A DNA stretch of 64,000 bases from Collinsella ihumii (GCF_900046475.1 NZ_FCOU01000003.1:407713-471712), one strand, 5' to 3'; shown: positions 45,174-54,180, counted from the first letter of the stretch. Notes: a model not told the origin generated them from the sequence alone. Program-made: numbers and translations.

Positions 45174-47147
45174 TTAGCACAGCTTGGCGCCCGCCGGCAT
45201 GGCGTCATCGAGCATCAGCACGTTCAGGCGCTCCTCGTCGCCCTCCTTGTGCACGGCGCTGATGATCATGCCGCACGAATCGATACCCATCATCTTGCGC
45301 GGAGGCAGGTTGGTGATGGCGACCAGCGTGCGACCGACCAGGTCCTCCGGCTCGTAGAACGCGTGGATACCCGAAAGGATCGTGCGGTCCGTACCCGACC
45401 CGTCATCGAGCGTGAACTGCAGGAGCTTCTTGCTCTTGGGCACCGCCTCGCAGGCCTTGACCTTCACGACGCGGAAATCGGACGTGCAGAACGTATCGAA
45501 ATCGACCATGTCCTCGAACAGCGGCTCGATGGCGACCTTGCTGTAGTCGACGGTCGGCATCTTGTTCGGCGCGATGGACACGCCAGAGGCGGCCTGGGCA
45601 GCCTCCTCGTCCTCCTTGGCGCGAGCGGCGGCCGCACCGTTGGCGCTACCGCGCTCGGGCTTCATGTGCGGGAACAGCAGCACGTCGCGGATGGATGCCT
45701 GGTTGGTGAGCAGCATGACCACGCGGTCGATACCGATGCCGATGCCGCCCGCCGGGGGCATGCCGTACTCGAGGGCGCGCACATAGTCCTCGTCGTACTC
45801 CATGGCCTCCTCGTCGCCGGCGAACTTCTCCTCGACCTGCTTGCGGAAGCGCTCCGCCTGGTCGACAGGGTCGTTCAGCTCGGAGAACGCGTTGGCGTAC
45901 TCGTGACCGGCGATGACGAGCTCGAAGCGGTGCGTGAGGCGCGGATCGTCCTCGTGGCGCTTGGCGAGCGGGCTGACCTCGACCGGGTAATCGCACACGA
46001 ACGTGGGGTTCACGATGGAAGGTTCACCCTTCTCGTCGTAGATCTCGGCGATGAGCTTGCCCGGGCCCCACGCGGAGTTGACCTCGATACCGCACTCGGA
46101 CGCCGCGGCGCGCAGCTCCTCGATCGGCGTGTCAAGGGTGAGCTCGCGGCCCATGACCTCGGAGACGATCTCAGTCATGGGACGGCTCGGCCACGTGCCG
46201 GACAGGTCGATGGTCGTGCCCTGGTACTCGATCTGCTCGGACTCGTTCACGGCGGCGTTCGCAGCCTTGATGACGCCCTCGGCGAGCTCCTTCATGCCCT
46301 CGAGGTCGGAGTAGGCGCGATAGGCCTCCATGGTGGTGAACTCGGGGTTGTGCGTGAGGTCCATGCCCTCGTTACGGAAAATGCGCCCGAGCTCGAAAAC
46401 GCGCTCGTAGCCGCCCACGAGCAGGCGCTTGAGATGCAGCTCGGTGGCGATGCGCAGGTAGTTCTCCTGGTTCAGCGCGTTGAAGTGCGTGATGAACGGC
46501 TTGGCCGTCGCGCCGCCCTGGATGGTCTGGAGGATGGGGGTCTCGACCTCCATGTAGCCGTTATCCTCCATGTAGCGGCGGAAGGCCGACACGATGCGCG
46601 AGCGCTTGGCAAAGGTCTCGCGGACGTCGGCGTTCACGATGAGGTCGACGTAGCGCTGGCGATAGCGCGTCTCCTTGTCGGACAGGCCATGGAACTTCTC
46701 GGGTAGCGGGCGGACGGCCTTGGACAGCAGAACGAGCTTGCGCGGAGCCACGGAGAGCTGGCCGCGCTTGGTGCGGACCACGACGCCCTCGGCGCCCACG
46801 ATGTCGCCCAGGTCGAGCTCGCCGAGCAGCTCCCAGGCGTCTTCAGGCATGTCGTTGATACGGCAGAACAGCTGCATGTCGCCGGTGGGGTCGCGCAGCA
46901 CGATGAACATGATCTTGCCCTGGCCGCGCTTGGCGACCACGCGGCCGCCGATCTTCACGACATCGGCGGTATCCTCGCCGTCGGCCAGATCGGCATAGTT
47001 CTTCTCGATGTCAGCCACGTAATCGGTGACATCCGAGTGCTCGGGATACGGGTTCTTGCCGGCAGCGTACAGCGCCGCGCGATCGGCCAGACGGCGCGCA
47101 CGCTCGTCGTTGAGCGTGGAAGCCGCATCAACCTGGGTTTGGTCCAT
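45174..47147 (-). CDS. lysS: Lysyl-tRNA synthetase (class II) fused to a C-terminal tRNA-binding domain
   Basis: Residues 1-510 are an ordinary class II LysRS: OB-fold N-domain, motif 2 in IFRNEGMDLTHNPEFTTMEAY and motif 3 in GIGIGIDRVVMLLTNQ. After an Ala-rich linker the protein continues for about 120 residues with FDTFCTSDFRVVKVKACEAVPKSKKLLQFTLDDGSGTDRTILSGI and LPPRKMMGIDSCGMIISA, the tRNA-binding EMAPII/Trbp111 fold otherwise found at the end of MetRS. Total length 657 against about 500 for typical bacterial LysRS. The extra domain probably raises tRNA affinity. GAGGAG precedes the ATG. Confidence 0.93.
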   Translation of the reverse strand: MDQTQVDAASTLNDERARRLADRAALYAAGKNPYPEHSDVTDYVADIEKNYADLADGEDTADVVKIGGRVVAKRGQGKIMFIVLRDPTGDMQLFCRINDMPEDAWELLGELDLGDIVGAEGVVVRTKRGQLSVAPRKLVLLSKAVRPLPEKFHGLSDKETRYRQRYVDLIVNADVRETFAKRSRIVSAFRRYMEDNGYMEVETPILQTIQGGATAKPFITHFNALNQENYLRIATELHLKRLLVGGYERVFELGRIFRNEGMDLTHNPEFTTMEAYRAYSDLEGMKELAEGVIKAANAAVNESEQIEYQGTTIDLSGTWPSRPMTEIVSEVMGRELTLDTPIEELRAAASECGIEVNSAWGPGKLIAEIYDEKGEPSIVNPTFVCDYPVEVSPLAKRHEDDPRLTHRFELVIAGHEYANAFSELNDPVDQAERFRKQVEEKFAGDEEAMEYDEDYVRALEYGMPPAGGIGIGIDRVVMLLTNQASIRDVLLFPHMKPERGSANGAAAARAKEDEEAAQAASGVSIAPNKMPTVDYSKVAIEPLFEDMVDFDTFCTSDFRVVKVKACEAVPKSKKLLQFTLDDGSGTDRTILSGIHAFYEPEDLVGRTLVAITNLPPRKMMGIDSCGMIISAVHKEGDEERLNVLMLDDAMPAGAKLC

Positions 47148-47173
47148 GGTATCTCCTCTTATATAACGTGAAA

Positions 47174-47204
47174 CGCTCCCTGAGGCGCACGGTCCCAGGG
47201 AGCG
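47174..47204 (-). terminator. Terminator of greA
   Basis: CGCTCCCTG / CAGGGAGCG arms (47174-47182, 47196-47204) between greA and lysS; leftward the stem is followed by TTTC. Confidence 0.55.
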
Positions 47205-47308
47205 AGCAGGCAGGTGCGCGCGGGTCCGCGTGAGCCCAAAGAACGCTGCTCAATCCATCTCGCGCCCGGCGCGTAGGCCCGAGCGCGAAAGCAATTGATC
47301 AGTGATTC

Positions 47309-47782
47309 CTAGCGCGTGATGTTCGTGATGGTGTAGATGCGGGTCTTGCCGGAAGGAAGGACGACCTCCACCGTCTCGCCGGCGCCGTGGCCGATGATGG
47401 CGCGGCCGACGGGGCTCTCGTTGGAGATCTTGTGCTCCAGGGAGTTGGTCTCGGTCGTACCCACGAGCGTGACGTCGGTGGCGACGCCGTCGCCGTCGAC
47501 CAGCGAGACGGTGCAGCCGATGGAGACGATCAGGTTGTGATCGCCGTCGGCGACGTCGCGCGCGTTGGCGAGGATGGCCTGGATCTCGGCGATGCGGGCC
47601 GCGTTTTTGGCCTGCTCCTCCTTGGCGGCATCGTACTCGGCGTTCTCGGAAAGGTCACCGAACGCGCGGGCTTCCTTGATGTGCTCGATGATCTCCTTGT
47701 TCTTCTCGCCCTCGCGCCACTCAAGCTCCTCGATGAGCTTCTGGCGGCCATCGGCTGTCAGTACGATCTCGCTTGCATCCAT
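47309..47782 (-). CDS. greA: Transcription elongation factor GreA
   Basis: The 157-residue protein has the GreA coiled-coil N-domain (LTADGRQKLIEELEWREGEKNKEIIEHIKEARAFGDLSENAEYDAAKEEQ, with the acidic tip DLSENAEY) and a FKBP-like C-domain ending NESPVGRAIIGHGAGETVEVVLPSGKTRIYTI. It rescues backtracked RNA polymerase by transcript cleavage. The ATG at 47782 is preferred over a GTG six bases upstream because the GAGGAG spacing fits it. Confidence 0.95.
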   Translation of the reverse strand: MDASEIVLTADGRQKLIEELEWREGEKNKEIIEHIKEARAFGDLSENAEYDAAKEEQAKNAARIAEIQAILANARDVADGDHNLIVSIGCTVSLVDGDGVATDVTLVGTTETNSLEHKISNESPVGRAIIGHGAGETVEVVLPSGKTRIYTITNITR

Positions 47783-47909
47783 GCGCACAAACTCCTCGTC
47801 TATGTCTGCTCGGCAGCACCGGTGCGGCCGATATCCTCACATAACATGGAAATGACCGGCATGCCCTGGGGCAGCCGGCCATCGCTCACCCCGATTGTCA
47901 GGGTTTGAG

Positions 47910-48170
47910 CTAGTCCTCCTCGATGGGGCTTTCATCCTTCTTGGCCTTGGCCTCCTTGGCCTCGGCAAGCTTGGCCTCGAGCTCGCGAATCTCCTTGTCC
48001 TCCTCGCTCTCGGGCTCCTCCTCGGTGGCCTCATCCTCGGTGGACATACCCTCGCGGATGTTCTTCACCGTCTTGCCCAGGGAGGCGCCGAGCTTCGGAA
48101 GATTCTTGGGGCCGAAGATCAGCAGGGCAACGATCAGAATGACAACCCACTCAAAACCCTTAGGGAACAT
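47910..48170 (-). CDS. tatA: Twin-arginine translocase subunit TatA/E
   Basis: The 86-residue protein has a short N-terminus, one membrane helix (EWVVILIVALLIFG), the FGPKNLPKLGASLGKTVKNIREG amphipathic helix of TatA, and a charged tail rich in Glu and Lys. It forms the Tat channel. TatC is not in this window. AAGGAAAAG precedes the ATG at 48170. TatB is a less likely alternative given the length and FGPKNLP motif. Confidence 0.9.
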   Translation of the reverse strand: MFPKGFEWVVILIVALLIFGPKNLPKLGASLGKTVKNIREGMSTEDEATEEEPESEEDKEIRELEAKLAEAKEAKAKKDESPIEED

Positions 48171-48394
48171 ACTTTTCCTTCCACGGTACTCAGGTACAGT
48201 CGAGATGGAAGCCGCATCTCGCAAGACAAGGCGTTTCCAGCTCGAAAGAGTATACCGCGCCTATGTGGCGCAAACAACACCGCCATATTTTACACGCGAG
48301 CGCGAAACACGTCTGACAAGGATACGACATGCCCTTATCGCGCAGCTGAGAGACCGCGCGCAAGCGGCCACGGGCCTCTCCCATCAACAAAAAA

Positions 48395-48420
48395 GACCGG
48401 AGCGATCTCTCGCCCCGGTC
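48395..48420 (-). terminator. Terminator of tRNA-Pro
   Basis: GACCGGAGCGA / TCGCCCCGGTC stem; leftward it is followed by six T, 12 bp beyond the tRNA 3' end. Strong intrinsic terminator. Confidence 0.85.
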
Positions 48421-48431
48421 CTCACATGCAA

Positions 48432-48508
48432 TGGTCGGGTTGACTGGATTTGAACCAGCGACCCCCGCGTCCCGAACGCGGTGCTCTACCAAACTGAGCC
48501 ACAACCCG
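48432..48508 (-). tRNA. tRNA-Pro (anticodon CGG)
   Basis: Seventy-seven bases form a complete cloverleaf with encoded CCA: acceptor CGGGTTG/CAACCCG, anticodon stem CCGCG/CGCGG around loop TTCGGGA, T-arm GGTTCAAATCC. The anticodon CGG reads CCG proline codons. Confidence 0.95.
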
Positions 48509-48556
48509 AAAGCTTGATTATCCTACCACACTCCGAAAACGAATGCTAGGGAAAAT

Positions 48557-49453
48557 CTACCCGACAACGATATTTGGCCCCGACTTCTCCATTTTTACCG
48601 CCTGGGCCCACCATCCGTGCTCGTTGAGCGCGGAGAGCGCGATGGCCTCGGCCGCCATCTGGGTATCGCACACCGCGAACACCGAGGCGCCGGAACCCGA
48701 GACCTCGACCGCGCGCACGCCGGGCTGCTCGCGCATCCACGCCACGATGGTTCCGATCTCGGGCATGAGGGCGCACGCCGCCGGCGCGAGGTTGTTGCCG
48801 ATATGCGCGAAGATCGACGCCTCATCGTGCTCGCGCATGGCCGCAAGCATCGGGTCGAGTTCGGGCAGATCCTGGGGGTCCGCATCGAAATGCGCGTAGG
48901 CCTCCCCCGTCGACACGCCGCCGTCGAGCGGCTTGACCAGCGCGACGGGCGTTCCGGTCAGCGGCCGGAAGACCTCACGCATGATATCGCCCGCCCCGGT
49001 GAAGTACGCCGGCGGCCCATAGAGGAAAAACGGCACGTCGGCGCCGATGGAGCGGGCGACGCGGTCGATCCGCTCGTCAGCCGGGTCGATCTTCCACAGA
49101 TGGCAGATCCCCTTGATGGTCGCAGCCGCGTCGGTGGACGGGCCGCCCAGCCCGCTTTTGATCGGGATGTGCTTGTCGATGAGGATCGTGAAGCGCGGCT
49201 CGCGGCCGAACGCCTCCCCCATCGCGACGGCGGCTCTATAGGCCGTGTTCTCCTCCATGGGAAAGCCCGCTTCGGGGACCGTGCGGACCATGAGCTCGTC
49301 TGCCGGCGCGATCGCCAGCGTGTCGGCCAGATCGATCGCGGTCATCACCGTGTCCACGCGATGGTAGCCGCGCTCGTCCTTGCGCGGATGGACGCCCAGA
49401 TACAGGTTGATCTTGGCGGGCGCCGTCACCATGATGAAGGAGGGGGCGTCCAT
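48557..49453 (-). CDS. ispE: 4-diphosphocytidyl-2-C-methyl-D-erythritol kinase
   Basis: The 298-residue GHMP kinase has APAKINLYLGVHPRKDERGYHRVDTVM at the start and the ATP-binding IPIKSGLGGPSTDAAATIKG in the middle, where a Pro and Thr replace the commoner GGGSSDAA residues. It phosphorylates CDP-methylerythritol in the MEP isoprenoid pathway. It starts 3 bp after the veg stop, the same gene order seen in Firmicutes, and its Shine-Dalgarno lies within the end of veg. Confidence 0.93.
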   Translation of the reverse strand: MDAPSFIMVTAPAKINLYLGVHPRKDERGYHRVDTVMTAIDLADTLAIAPADELMVRTVPEAGFPMEENTAYRAAVAMGEAFGREPRFTILIDKHIPIKSGLGGPSTDAAATIKGICHLWKIDPADERIDRVARSIGADVPFFLYGPPAYFTGAGDIMREVFRPLTGTPVALVKPLDGGVSTGEAYAHFDADPQDLPELDPMLAAMREHDEASIFAHIGNNLAPAACALMPEIGTIVAWMREQPGVRAVEVSGSGASVFAVCDTQMAAEAIALSALNEHGWWAQAVKMEKSGPNIVVG

Positions 49454-49456
49454 GGT

Positions 49457-49753
49457 CTAATGCTCCTCGAGCTGATTTCCCAGCGGCGTGAACAGGTGCT
49501 CGCTCGTCTCGGGGTCGAACAGCTCGACGGTTCCCGTCAACACGTCGACGTACTGGTAGGACTGACGAGACTTGCGGCCGCGGCGCTCATCGACCTCGAC
49601 GATAAAGACGGAAGGGTGCACCGTCTTGATGGTGCCCATGCGCTCGACGACGCGGGTGCGGCCCATGTTGGCCTTGACCTTCACGCGCTGGCCGATCATC
49701 TGGGTCAACTTCTCATGGATGTCATCGACGTGATTGACTTCCAGCTCTTCCAT
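49457..49753 (-). CDS. veg: Veg family protein
   Basis: The 98-residue protein (VNHVDDIHEKLTQMIGQRVKVKANMGRTRVVERMGTIKTVHPSVFIVEVDE) is a member of the small Veg/DUF1021 family, KOW/SH3-like proteins linked in Bacillus to biofilm control. The gene directly precedes ispE. Here the C-terminus LFTPLGNQLEEH extends slightly beyond the Bacillus protein. Confidence 0.9.
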   Translation of the reverse strand: MEELEVNHVDDIHEKLTQMIGQRVKVKANMGRTRVVERMGTIKTVHPSVFIVEVDERRGRKSRQSYQYVDVLTGTVELFDPETSEHLFTPLGNQLEEH

Positions 49754-49903
49754 AACGCCTCCTACAGAGACAAAAGGCGGGCGCGATGCCTACGCACAGA
49801 ATTGTCCCAAGATATCAAACAAACGCACAGAGTATAGCAAGCCCGCATCAACATTGCACGTCAGCGCGGCAGATATGGAGGGCTTGACAAATAAGCGACA
49901 AAT

Positions 49904-49957
49904 GGGGCGCGACGCGCTCGGACGGGGCCATTACCCCTCCCGAGCGCGCCGCGCCCC
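49904..49957 (-). terminator. Terminator of the murI-rph-rdgB-dtd operon
   Basis: Eighteen-base arms at 49904-49921 and 49940-49957 pair with one mismatch, 16 bp beyond the dtd stop; leftward the stem is followed by ATTTGTC. Confidence 0.65.
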
Positions 49958-49972
49958 CAATACAGCACCGCG

Positions 49973-50419
49973 CTACAGATCGTCGGTATCGAGCAGGATG
50001 GTGAAAGGACCGTCGTTGACGAGCTCGACCTGCATCATCGCGGCAAACGTGCCCGTCGCCACATGCTCGACATCGGCACGGACCAACTCGACGAAGTACT
50101 CGTAGAGCTCGCGCGCCAGCTGTGGCGCCGCCGCATCCGTGAACGATGGGCGACGGCCGCGGCGGCAGTTGGCGTACAGCGTGAACTGCGAGACGACGAG
50201 CACCTCTCCGTCCACGTCGGCAAGCGAGAGGTTGGTCTTGCCGTCGGCGTCCTCGTTGATGCGCAGGCCGCGCAGCTTGCCCCACAGCTTGTCCGCCTCG
50301 GCGCGCGTGTCGGACGCGCCCACGCCGAGCAGGATGAGGTACCCGCGCCCGATCGACGCGGTGCGCTCGCCCTCGATGGTCACGCTCGCGCGCGTCACCC
50401 GCTGGACGACCGCCCTCAT
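49973..50419 (-). CDS. dtd: D-aminoacyl-tRNA deacylase
   Basis: The 148-residue protein starts MRAVVQRVTRASVTIEGE and carries VVSQFTLYANCRRGRRPSFTDAA, the DTD signature including SQFTL. The usual late NGPVT motif reads NDGPFTILLDT here. It removes D-amino acids from mischarged tRNA. It overlaps rdgB by ATGA and ends the operon. Confidence 0.93.
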   Translation of the reverse strand: MRAVVQRVTRASVTIEGERTASIGRGYLILLGVGASDTRAEADKLWGKLRGLRINEDADGKTNLSLADVDGEVLVVSQFTLYANCRRGRRPSFTDAAAPQLARELYEYFVELVRADVEHVATGTFAAMMQVELVNDGPFTILLDTDDL

Positions 50420-51060
50420 TCGTCCTCGCCGGAGATCTTGGCGGACAGGGCCTCGAGCGCATGGAACCGGTGGCTGATGGCGTTCTTCTCGGCTGGCGTG
50501 AGCTCGGCCATCGTCTTGCCCGGCGTGTCGTCCGGCAAAAACAGCGGGTCGTACCCGAAGCCGTTCGTGCCGCGACCCTCGCGGCCCACGACACCCTCGC
50601 AGGTCCCCTCGCCGTAGGTGACCAGGCCGTCCGTATCGATCAGGGCGACGACGCTCACGAAGCGCGCCGTGCGCTCGCCGTCAGCGACGTCGGCCAGGTT
50701 CTCGAGCAGCTTCGCGTTGTTTGCCGCGTCGTCGCCGTGCACGCCCGCGTAGCGCGCCGAGTACACGCCCGGCTCGCCGTCCAGCGCGTCGACCACGAGG
50801 CCCGAATCGTCCGCGATGGCGGGAAAGCTGGTCTGCTCCACCGCCGCCTCCGCCTTGATGAGGGCGTTCTCCAAAAACGTCGTGCCGGTCTCCTCCGGAT
50901 CGTCGAACTCGCCCAGCTGGCCGAGCGCCACGAAGCGCACGTCGGGCAGCACGCGGGACAGGATGTCCTCGATCTCGGTCAGCTTGTGCATGTTGCCGGT
51001 CGCCACCACGATGGTGCGCGCCGGATCCAGTTCATCTATGTCGATCTTCTCGAGCGCCAT
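50416..51060 (-). CDS. rdgB: XTP/dITP diphosphatase (RdgB/HAM1)
   Basis: The 214-residue protein has the substrate motif VVATGNMHKLTEIEDIL near the start, TTFLENALIKAEAA, AIADDSGLVVDALDGEPGVYSARYAG and GTNGFGYDPLF. It hydrolyses non-canonical purine triphosphates. Residues 1-15 (MALEKIDIDELDPAR) form a short extension before the core. An AGGAGG site 11 bases upstream supports the ATG at 51060. Confidence 0.93.
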   Translation of the reverse strand: MALEKIDIDELDPARTIVVATGNMHKLTEIEDILSRVLPDVRFVALGQLGEFDDPEETGTTFLENALIKAEAAVEQTSFPAIADDSGLVVDALDGEPGVYSARYAGVHGDDAANNAKLLENLADVADGERTARFVSVVALIDTDGLVTYGEGTCEGVVGREGRGTNGFGYDPLFLPDDTPGKTMAELTPAEKNAISHRFHALEALSAKISGEDE

Positions 51061-51098
51061 GTTGCTGTCATCCTCCTCGGTATGCCGTGTGCGTGCGG

Positions 51099-51839
51099 TC
51101 AGTCCTCGTCGCGAAACGCGGTGACCCGGTTCTGCAGGTCGATCAGCTGCTTGATGCCGGCCTCGCCCAGATCGAGCAGGCGGCCCAGTCGCGCCCGGTC
51201 GAACGGCGTCTGCTCGCCCGTCCCCTGGATCTCGACGATCTCGCCGGTATCGGTCGCCACGAGGTTCATGTCCACCTCGGCGTGCGAATCCTCGATGTAG
51301 TTGAGGTCGAGCAACTCGGCCCCGTCGACCACGCCCATGGACACGGCGGCCACCTGGCCGGTGAGCGGCAGGCGCGAGATCTTGCCCGCCTCGACCCACG
51401 CCATGAGGGCGTCATGCAGCGCGACCCAGGCGCCGGTGACGCTCGCCGTACGCGTGCCGCCGTCGGCCTGGAGAACGTCGCAGTCCACGGTCACGGTATA
51501 CTCGCCGAGCGCGCGCAGGTTCGTGACCGTGCGCAGGCTGCGGCCGATCAGGCGCTCGATCTCCATGGAGCGGCCCTTGCGGTTGGCGCGCTCGCGCGGG
51601 CTGCGGCGACCGGTGGCCGCGGGCAGCATGGCGTATTCGGCCGTCACCCAGCCCTGTCGGCTCGCGCGGCGCCATGCGGGCAGCCCCTCCTCGATGGTGG
51701 CGGCGCACAGCACGCGCGTGTCGCCGAACTCCACCAGGCACGACCCCTGCGCATGCTTCATGACCTCGCGCGTCAGCTTGACCGGACGCAGCTTATCCGC
51801 AGCGCGCCCATCGACGCGGTTGATCTCCATGTGGTCCAT
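51099..51839 (-). CDS. rph: Ribonuclease PH
   Basis: The 246-residue protein has NRVDGRAADKLRPVKLTREVMKHAQGSCLVEFGDTRVLCAATIEEGLPAWRR and EIERLIGRSLRT, both RNase PH signatures, then DCDVLQADGGTRTASVTGAW and VDLNYIEDS-like text. It trims tRNA 3' ends phosphorolytically. It is in an operon with murI and rdgB. ATG 51839 is preferred; ATG 51830 (MEINRVDG) is an equally readable start. Confidence 0.94.
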   Translation of the reverse strand: MDHMEINRVDGRAADKLRPVKLTREVMKHAQGSCLVEFGDTRVLCAATIEEGLPAWRRASRQGWVTAEYAMLPAATGRRSPRERANRKGRSMEIERLIGRSLRTVTNLRALGEYTVTVDCDVLQADGGTRTASVTGAWVALHDALMAWVEAGKISRLPLTGQVAAVSMGVVDGAELLDLNYIEDSHAEVDMNLVATDTGEIVEIQGTGEQTPFDRARLGRLLDLGEAGIKQLIDLQNRVTAFRDED

Positions 51840-51867
51840 ATTTCTCGCACTCCTCACTATCTTGCTG

Positions 51868-52752
51868 TTAGTAGCGGTCGAGCTCATCCAGGCTGATGTG
51901 CTCGATGCTCTTGAGCGGCTGGCCGAAGATGAAGCTGCCCGCCGCCGCGAACTCCGCGATGTTGTCCGACGTGGTCGCGAAGCGGTGCTCGGGCACTACG
52001 TCGTCTTCCGCCAGCTGCTCGCGGCGGACCAGGATGTCGGTCAGCTCGCGCGTGGTCTCCTCGGCCGACGACACGACGCGGACGCCTTCGCCCAGCGCAT
52101 GGCGAATCGGGTTCACGAGCAGCGGGAAATGTGTGCAGCCCAACACGACCGTGTCGATGCCGATGCCCGGCTCCAAGATGGGGCCGAGCGTGCGCGCGAC
52201 CTCCTCGCGGTTCTCCGGCGTGTCGAACACGTCGCCGTCTTGCAGCCAGCGCTCCTGCAGGTGCGCGCCGGTCGCCAGCTCGTTCTCGACGATCTCGACG
52301 AAGCTCGGCGCGGGGCACCCGTACACGGACACGCCGGCATCCAGGTCGCGGATGGCGCGCGTGTAGGCGCCCGTGCGCACCGTGAGCGGCGTCGCCAGCA
52401 CGCCCACCTTGCGCGTCCGCGTGCTGTTGATCGCCGCGCGGGCGCCCGGGGCGATCACGCCGATGACCGGAACCGGGAGCATCTGCTGCGCGATCTTGAG
52501 GCCGGCAGCCGTGGCGGTGTTGCACGCGATGATCATGATCTTGATGTCGTGGGCTGCAAGCCAGCGACCGGCCTGCAGCACGAATGAGCGCACCTCGCTC
52601 TCCGAGCGCACACCATAGGGGCAGCGCTTGGTGTCGCCCACATAGTAGATGGACTCGTGCGGCAGCGAGGTCGCGATCGAGCGCGCCACCGTCAGGCCGC
52701 CGATACCGGAATCGAAAACGCCGATAGGCCTGTTGTCTCCTTGAGCCGCCAT
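51868..52752 (-). CDS. murI: Glutamate racemase
   Basis: The 294-residue enzyme contains IGVFDSGIGGLTV, YVGDTKRCPYG, IIACNTATAAG (first catalytic Cys) and VVLGCTHFPLL (second catalytic Cys). It makes D-glutamate for peptidoglycan. It starts 14 bp after the HAD gene and precedes rph. AGGAGGGGA precedes the ATG at 52752. Confidence 0.95.
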   Translation of the reverse strand: MAAQGDNRPIGVFDSGIGGLTVARSIATSLPHESIYYVGDTKRCPYGVRSESEVRSFVLQAGRWLAAHDIKIMIIACNTATAAGLKIAQQMLPVPVIGVIAPGARAAINSTRTRKVGVLATPLTVRTGAYTRAIRDLDAGVSVYGCPAPSFVEIVENELATGAHLQERWLQDGDVFDTPENREEVARTLGPILEPGIGIDTVVLGCTHFPLLVNPIRHALGEGVRVVSSAEETTRELTDILVRREQLAEDDVVPEHRFATTSDNIAEFAAAGSFIFGQPLKSIEHISLDELDRY

Positions 52753-52766
52753 CTGAGCATCCCCTC

Positions 52767-53672
52767 CTATGCGAGCGCCGCGAGCAGGCAGCGCATACTC
52801 TGGACCCAGCCGTCGACGATGCGGCCGCGCGTCACGAACGCGTTGTCGTGCGTCGCCAGGAACTCTTCGGCCGTCGGGTTCTTGAGGCCGTTCTCGACGA
52901 GAAAGAACGTATCGCAGTAGTCTGCCATGAGGAAGTCCGAGGTCGCGTCGCCGATAGCCATGGTCTCGGACAGATCGATGCCGCGCAGCTCGCAGAAGCG
53001 CTCGATGCCGCGGCCCTTGTTCAAGCCCTGCGGCATAAGGTTGAACGCGCGGCCCTTCACGCCCTCGGGAAGCTTGAGCGTGGTGGGCGCGGAAATGTAG
53101 TTGAGGTAGCCGTTGTCGCCCCAGTCAAGCTCCGCGCCCGAGCGGCGAATGATGTCGCGGGCGTCCTCGTCGGGAATCTCGCCGCGCATACCCACCGTCA
53201 CCTCGCGGTGCTTGTAGCCGGTCGACATATCGTTGTGGTATTCCAGCAGGCCTGGCCAGCGATTCTGGAACTCGTCGAGAATGCCCGTCGCCTCGATGCA
53301 CTCATGCGGCGAGTAGCCCCAGATAGGATTGAAGGGCATGTCGGCGGTGAAATACTCCCAGCGGTTATCGCTGCGGTCGAGCATGAGCAGGCCGCCCATC
53401 TCGCCGATGTAGGAGTTCAGACCGAGCAGACGCGTGTCCTCGTGCAGCATGGAACGATTGCGGCCCGAGCACGGGATGACCTCGATACCGGCGCGTTTGA
53501 GCTCCAGCAACGTGGCGACGAAGTCGATGCACGGGTTCCCCTCGGCATCTGCCAGCGCGCAGGAACCAGGCGCGAGCATGGTGCCGTCGAGGTCAGTGAA
53601 CACGTAGCGCACGCGCGACAGGCGCTCTTTGAGCTCGCCGGTGGGGATATCGGGCAGCACGGTATGGGGCAT
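52767..53672 (-). CDS. HAD-family phosphatase (Cof/MPGP-like)
   Basis: The 301-residue protein has HAD motif I in YVFTDLDGTML (about 24-34), motif II near VIPCSGRNRSML, and motif IV in MAIGDATSDFLMADYCD. A type C2 cap lies between. The family dephosphorylates sugar phosphates or similar metabolites; mannosyl-3-phosphoglycerate phosphatase-like and Cof-like members are closest, but the substrate is not predictable. GAGGAGG fixes the start. It is the first gene of the operon that ends in dtd. Confidence 0.85.
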   Translation of the reverse strand: MPHTVLPDIPTGELKERLSRVRYVFTDLDGTMLAPGSCALADAEGNPCIDFVATLLELKRAGIEVIPCSGRNRSMLHEDTRLLGLNSYIGEMGGLLMLDRSDNRWEYFTADMPFNPIWGYSPHECIEATGILDEFQNRWPGLLEYHNDMSTGYKHREVTVGMRGEIPDEDARDIIRRSGAELDWGDNGYLNYISAPTTLKLPEGVKGRAFNLMPQGLNKGRGIERFCELRGIDLSETMAIGDATSDFLMADYCDTFFLVENGLKNPTAEEFLATHDNAFVTRGRIVDGWVQSMRCLLAALA

Positions 53673-53884
53673 GGGGCCTCCTCGCAGACGCGGATTCGTC
53701 GCGCTCCATTGTAGCCCGACGATCCCGACGAAGTGGGGACGTCGACATTTCGCGCATATCCCTAAGGAGACGCTGATCGGTTGCGTTCGCGGCGGTCGGT
53801 TCCATGGCGGGCGCGCGTATCCGCCCGCGTGCGAAACCGTACCCTGATAAAAGGTTTTATCAAGGTGCGCGAGAGACCCGTTTT

Positions 53885-54043
53885 GAATTTGGTATCAACT
53901 CTTGGGCAATAAAGACGGCTTGGGGGGCGAATCGGAGGCCCCTCCCGGGGCCTCCGGGATCAACCGGACGGAGAAACCGCAGGTCACAGGCTTGTCAGAT
54001 ATGGCCGTTTTCCTTGCATACTCCCCGATTTGATACCAAATTC
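53885..54043. repeat. 159-bp palindromic element
   Basis: GAATTTGGTATCAA (53885-53898) is inverted at 54030-54043. Inside is a perfect hairpin with arms CGGAGGCCCC / GGGGCCTCCG (53933-53942, 53947-53956). A separate small palindrome TGATAAAA/TTTTATCA lies just before, at 53846-53863. No gene is present in 53673-54298. Confidence 0.75.
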
Positions 54044-54094
54044 GTTTTCAGAATATATTAACACCCTCTTTCCTGGGGTTTTGCGGTGCGGCTT

Positions 54095-54163
54095 CCCCAC
54101 CGTGCGTATACGGGGCCCGGAATCTGCCTGTCGCACGGTGGGAACGCGCGACAGGCAGATTCC
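54095..54163. repeat. Two overlapping, mutually exclusive inverted repeats
   Basis: CCCACCGTGCG (54096-54106) pairs with CGCACGGTGGG (54132-54142), while GGAATCTGCCTGTCGC (54119-54134) pairs with its inverse at 54148-54163. The two stems share bases 54132-54134, so they compete. Confidence 0.65.
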
Positions 54164-54180
54164 GCGTCTTGCGAGAGGCG

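Noticed and set aside
47148-47308. T-box or other riboswitch upstream of lysS
   Set aside because: The 161-bp gap contains only a terminator stem for greA; no T-box core sequence is visible.
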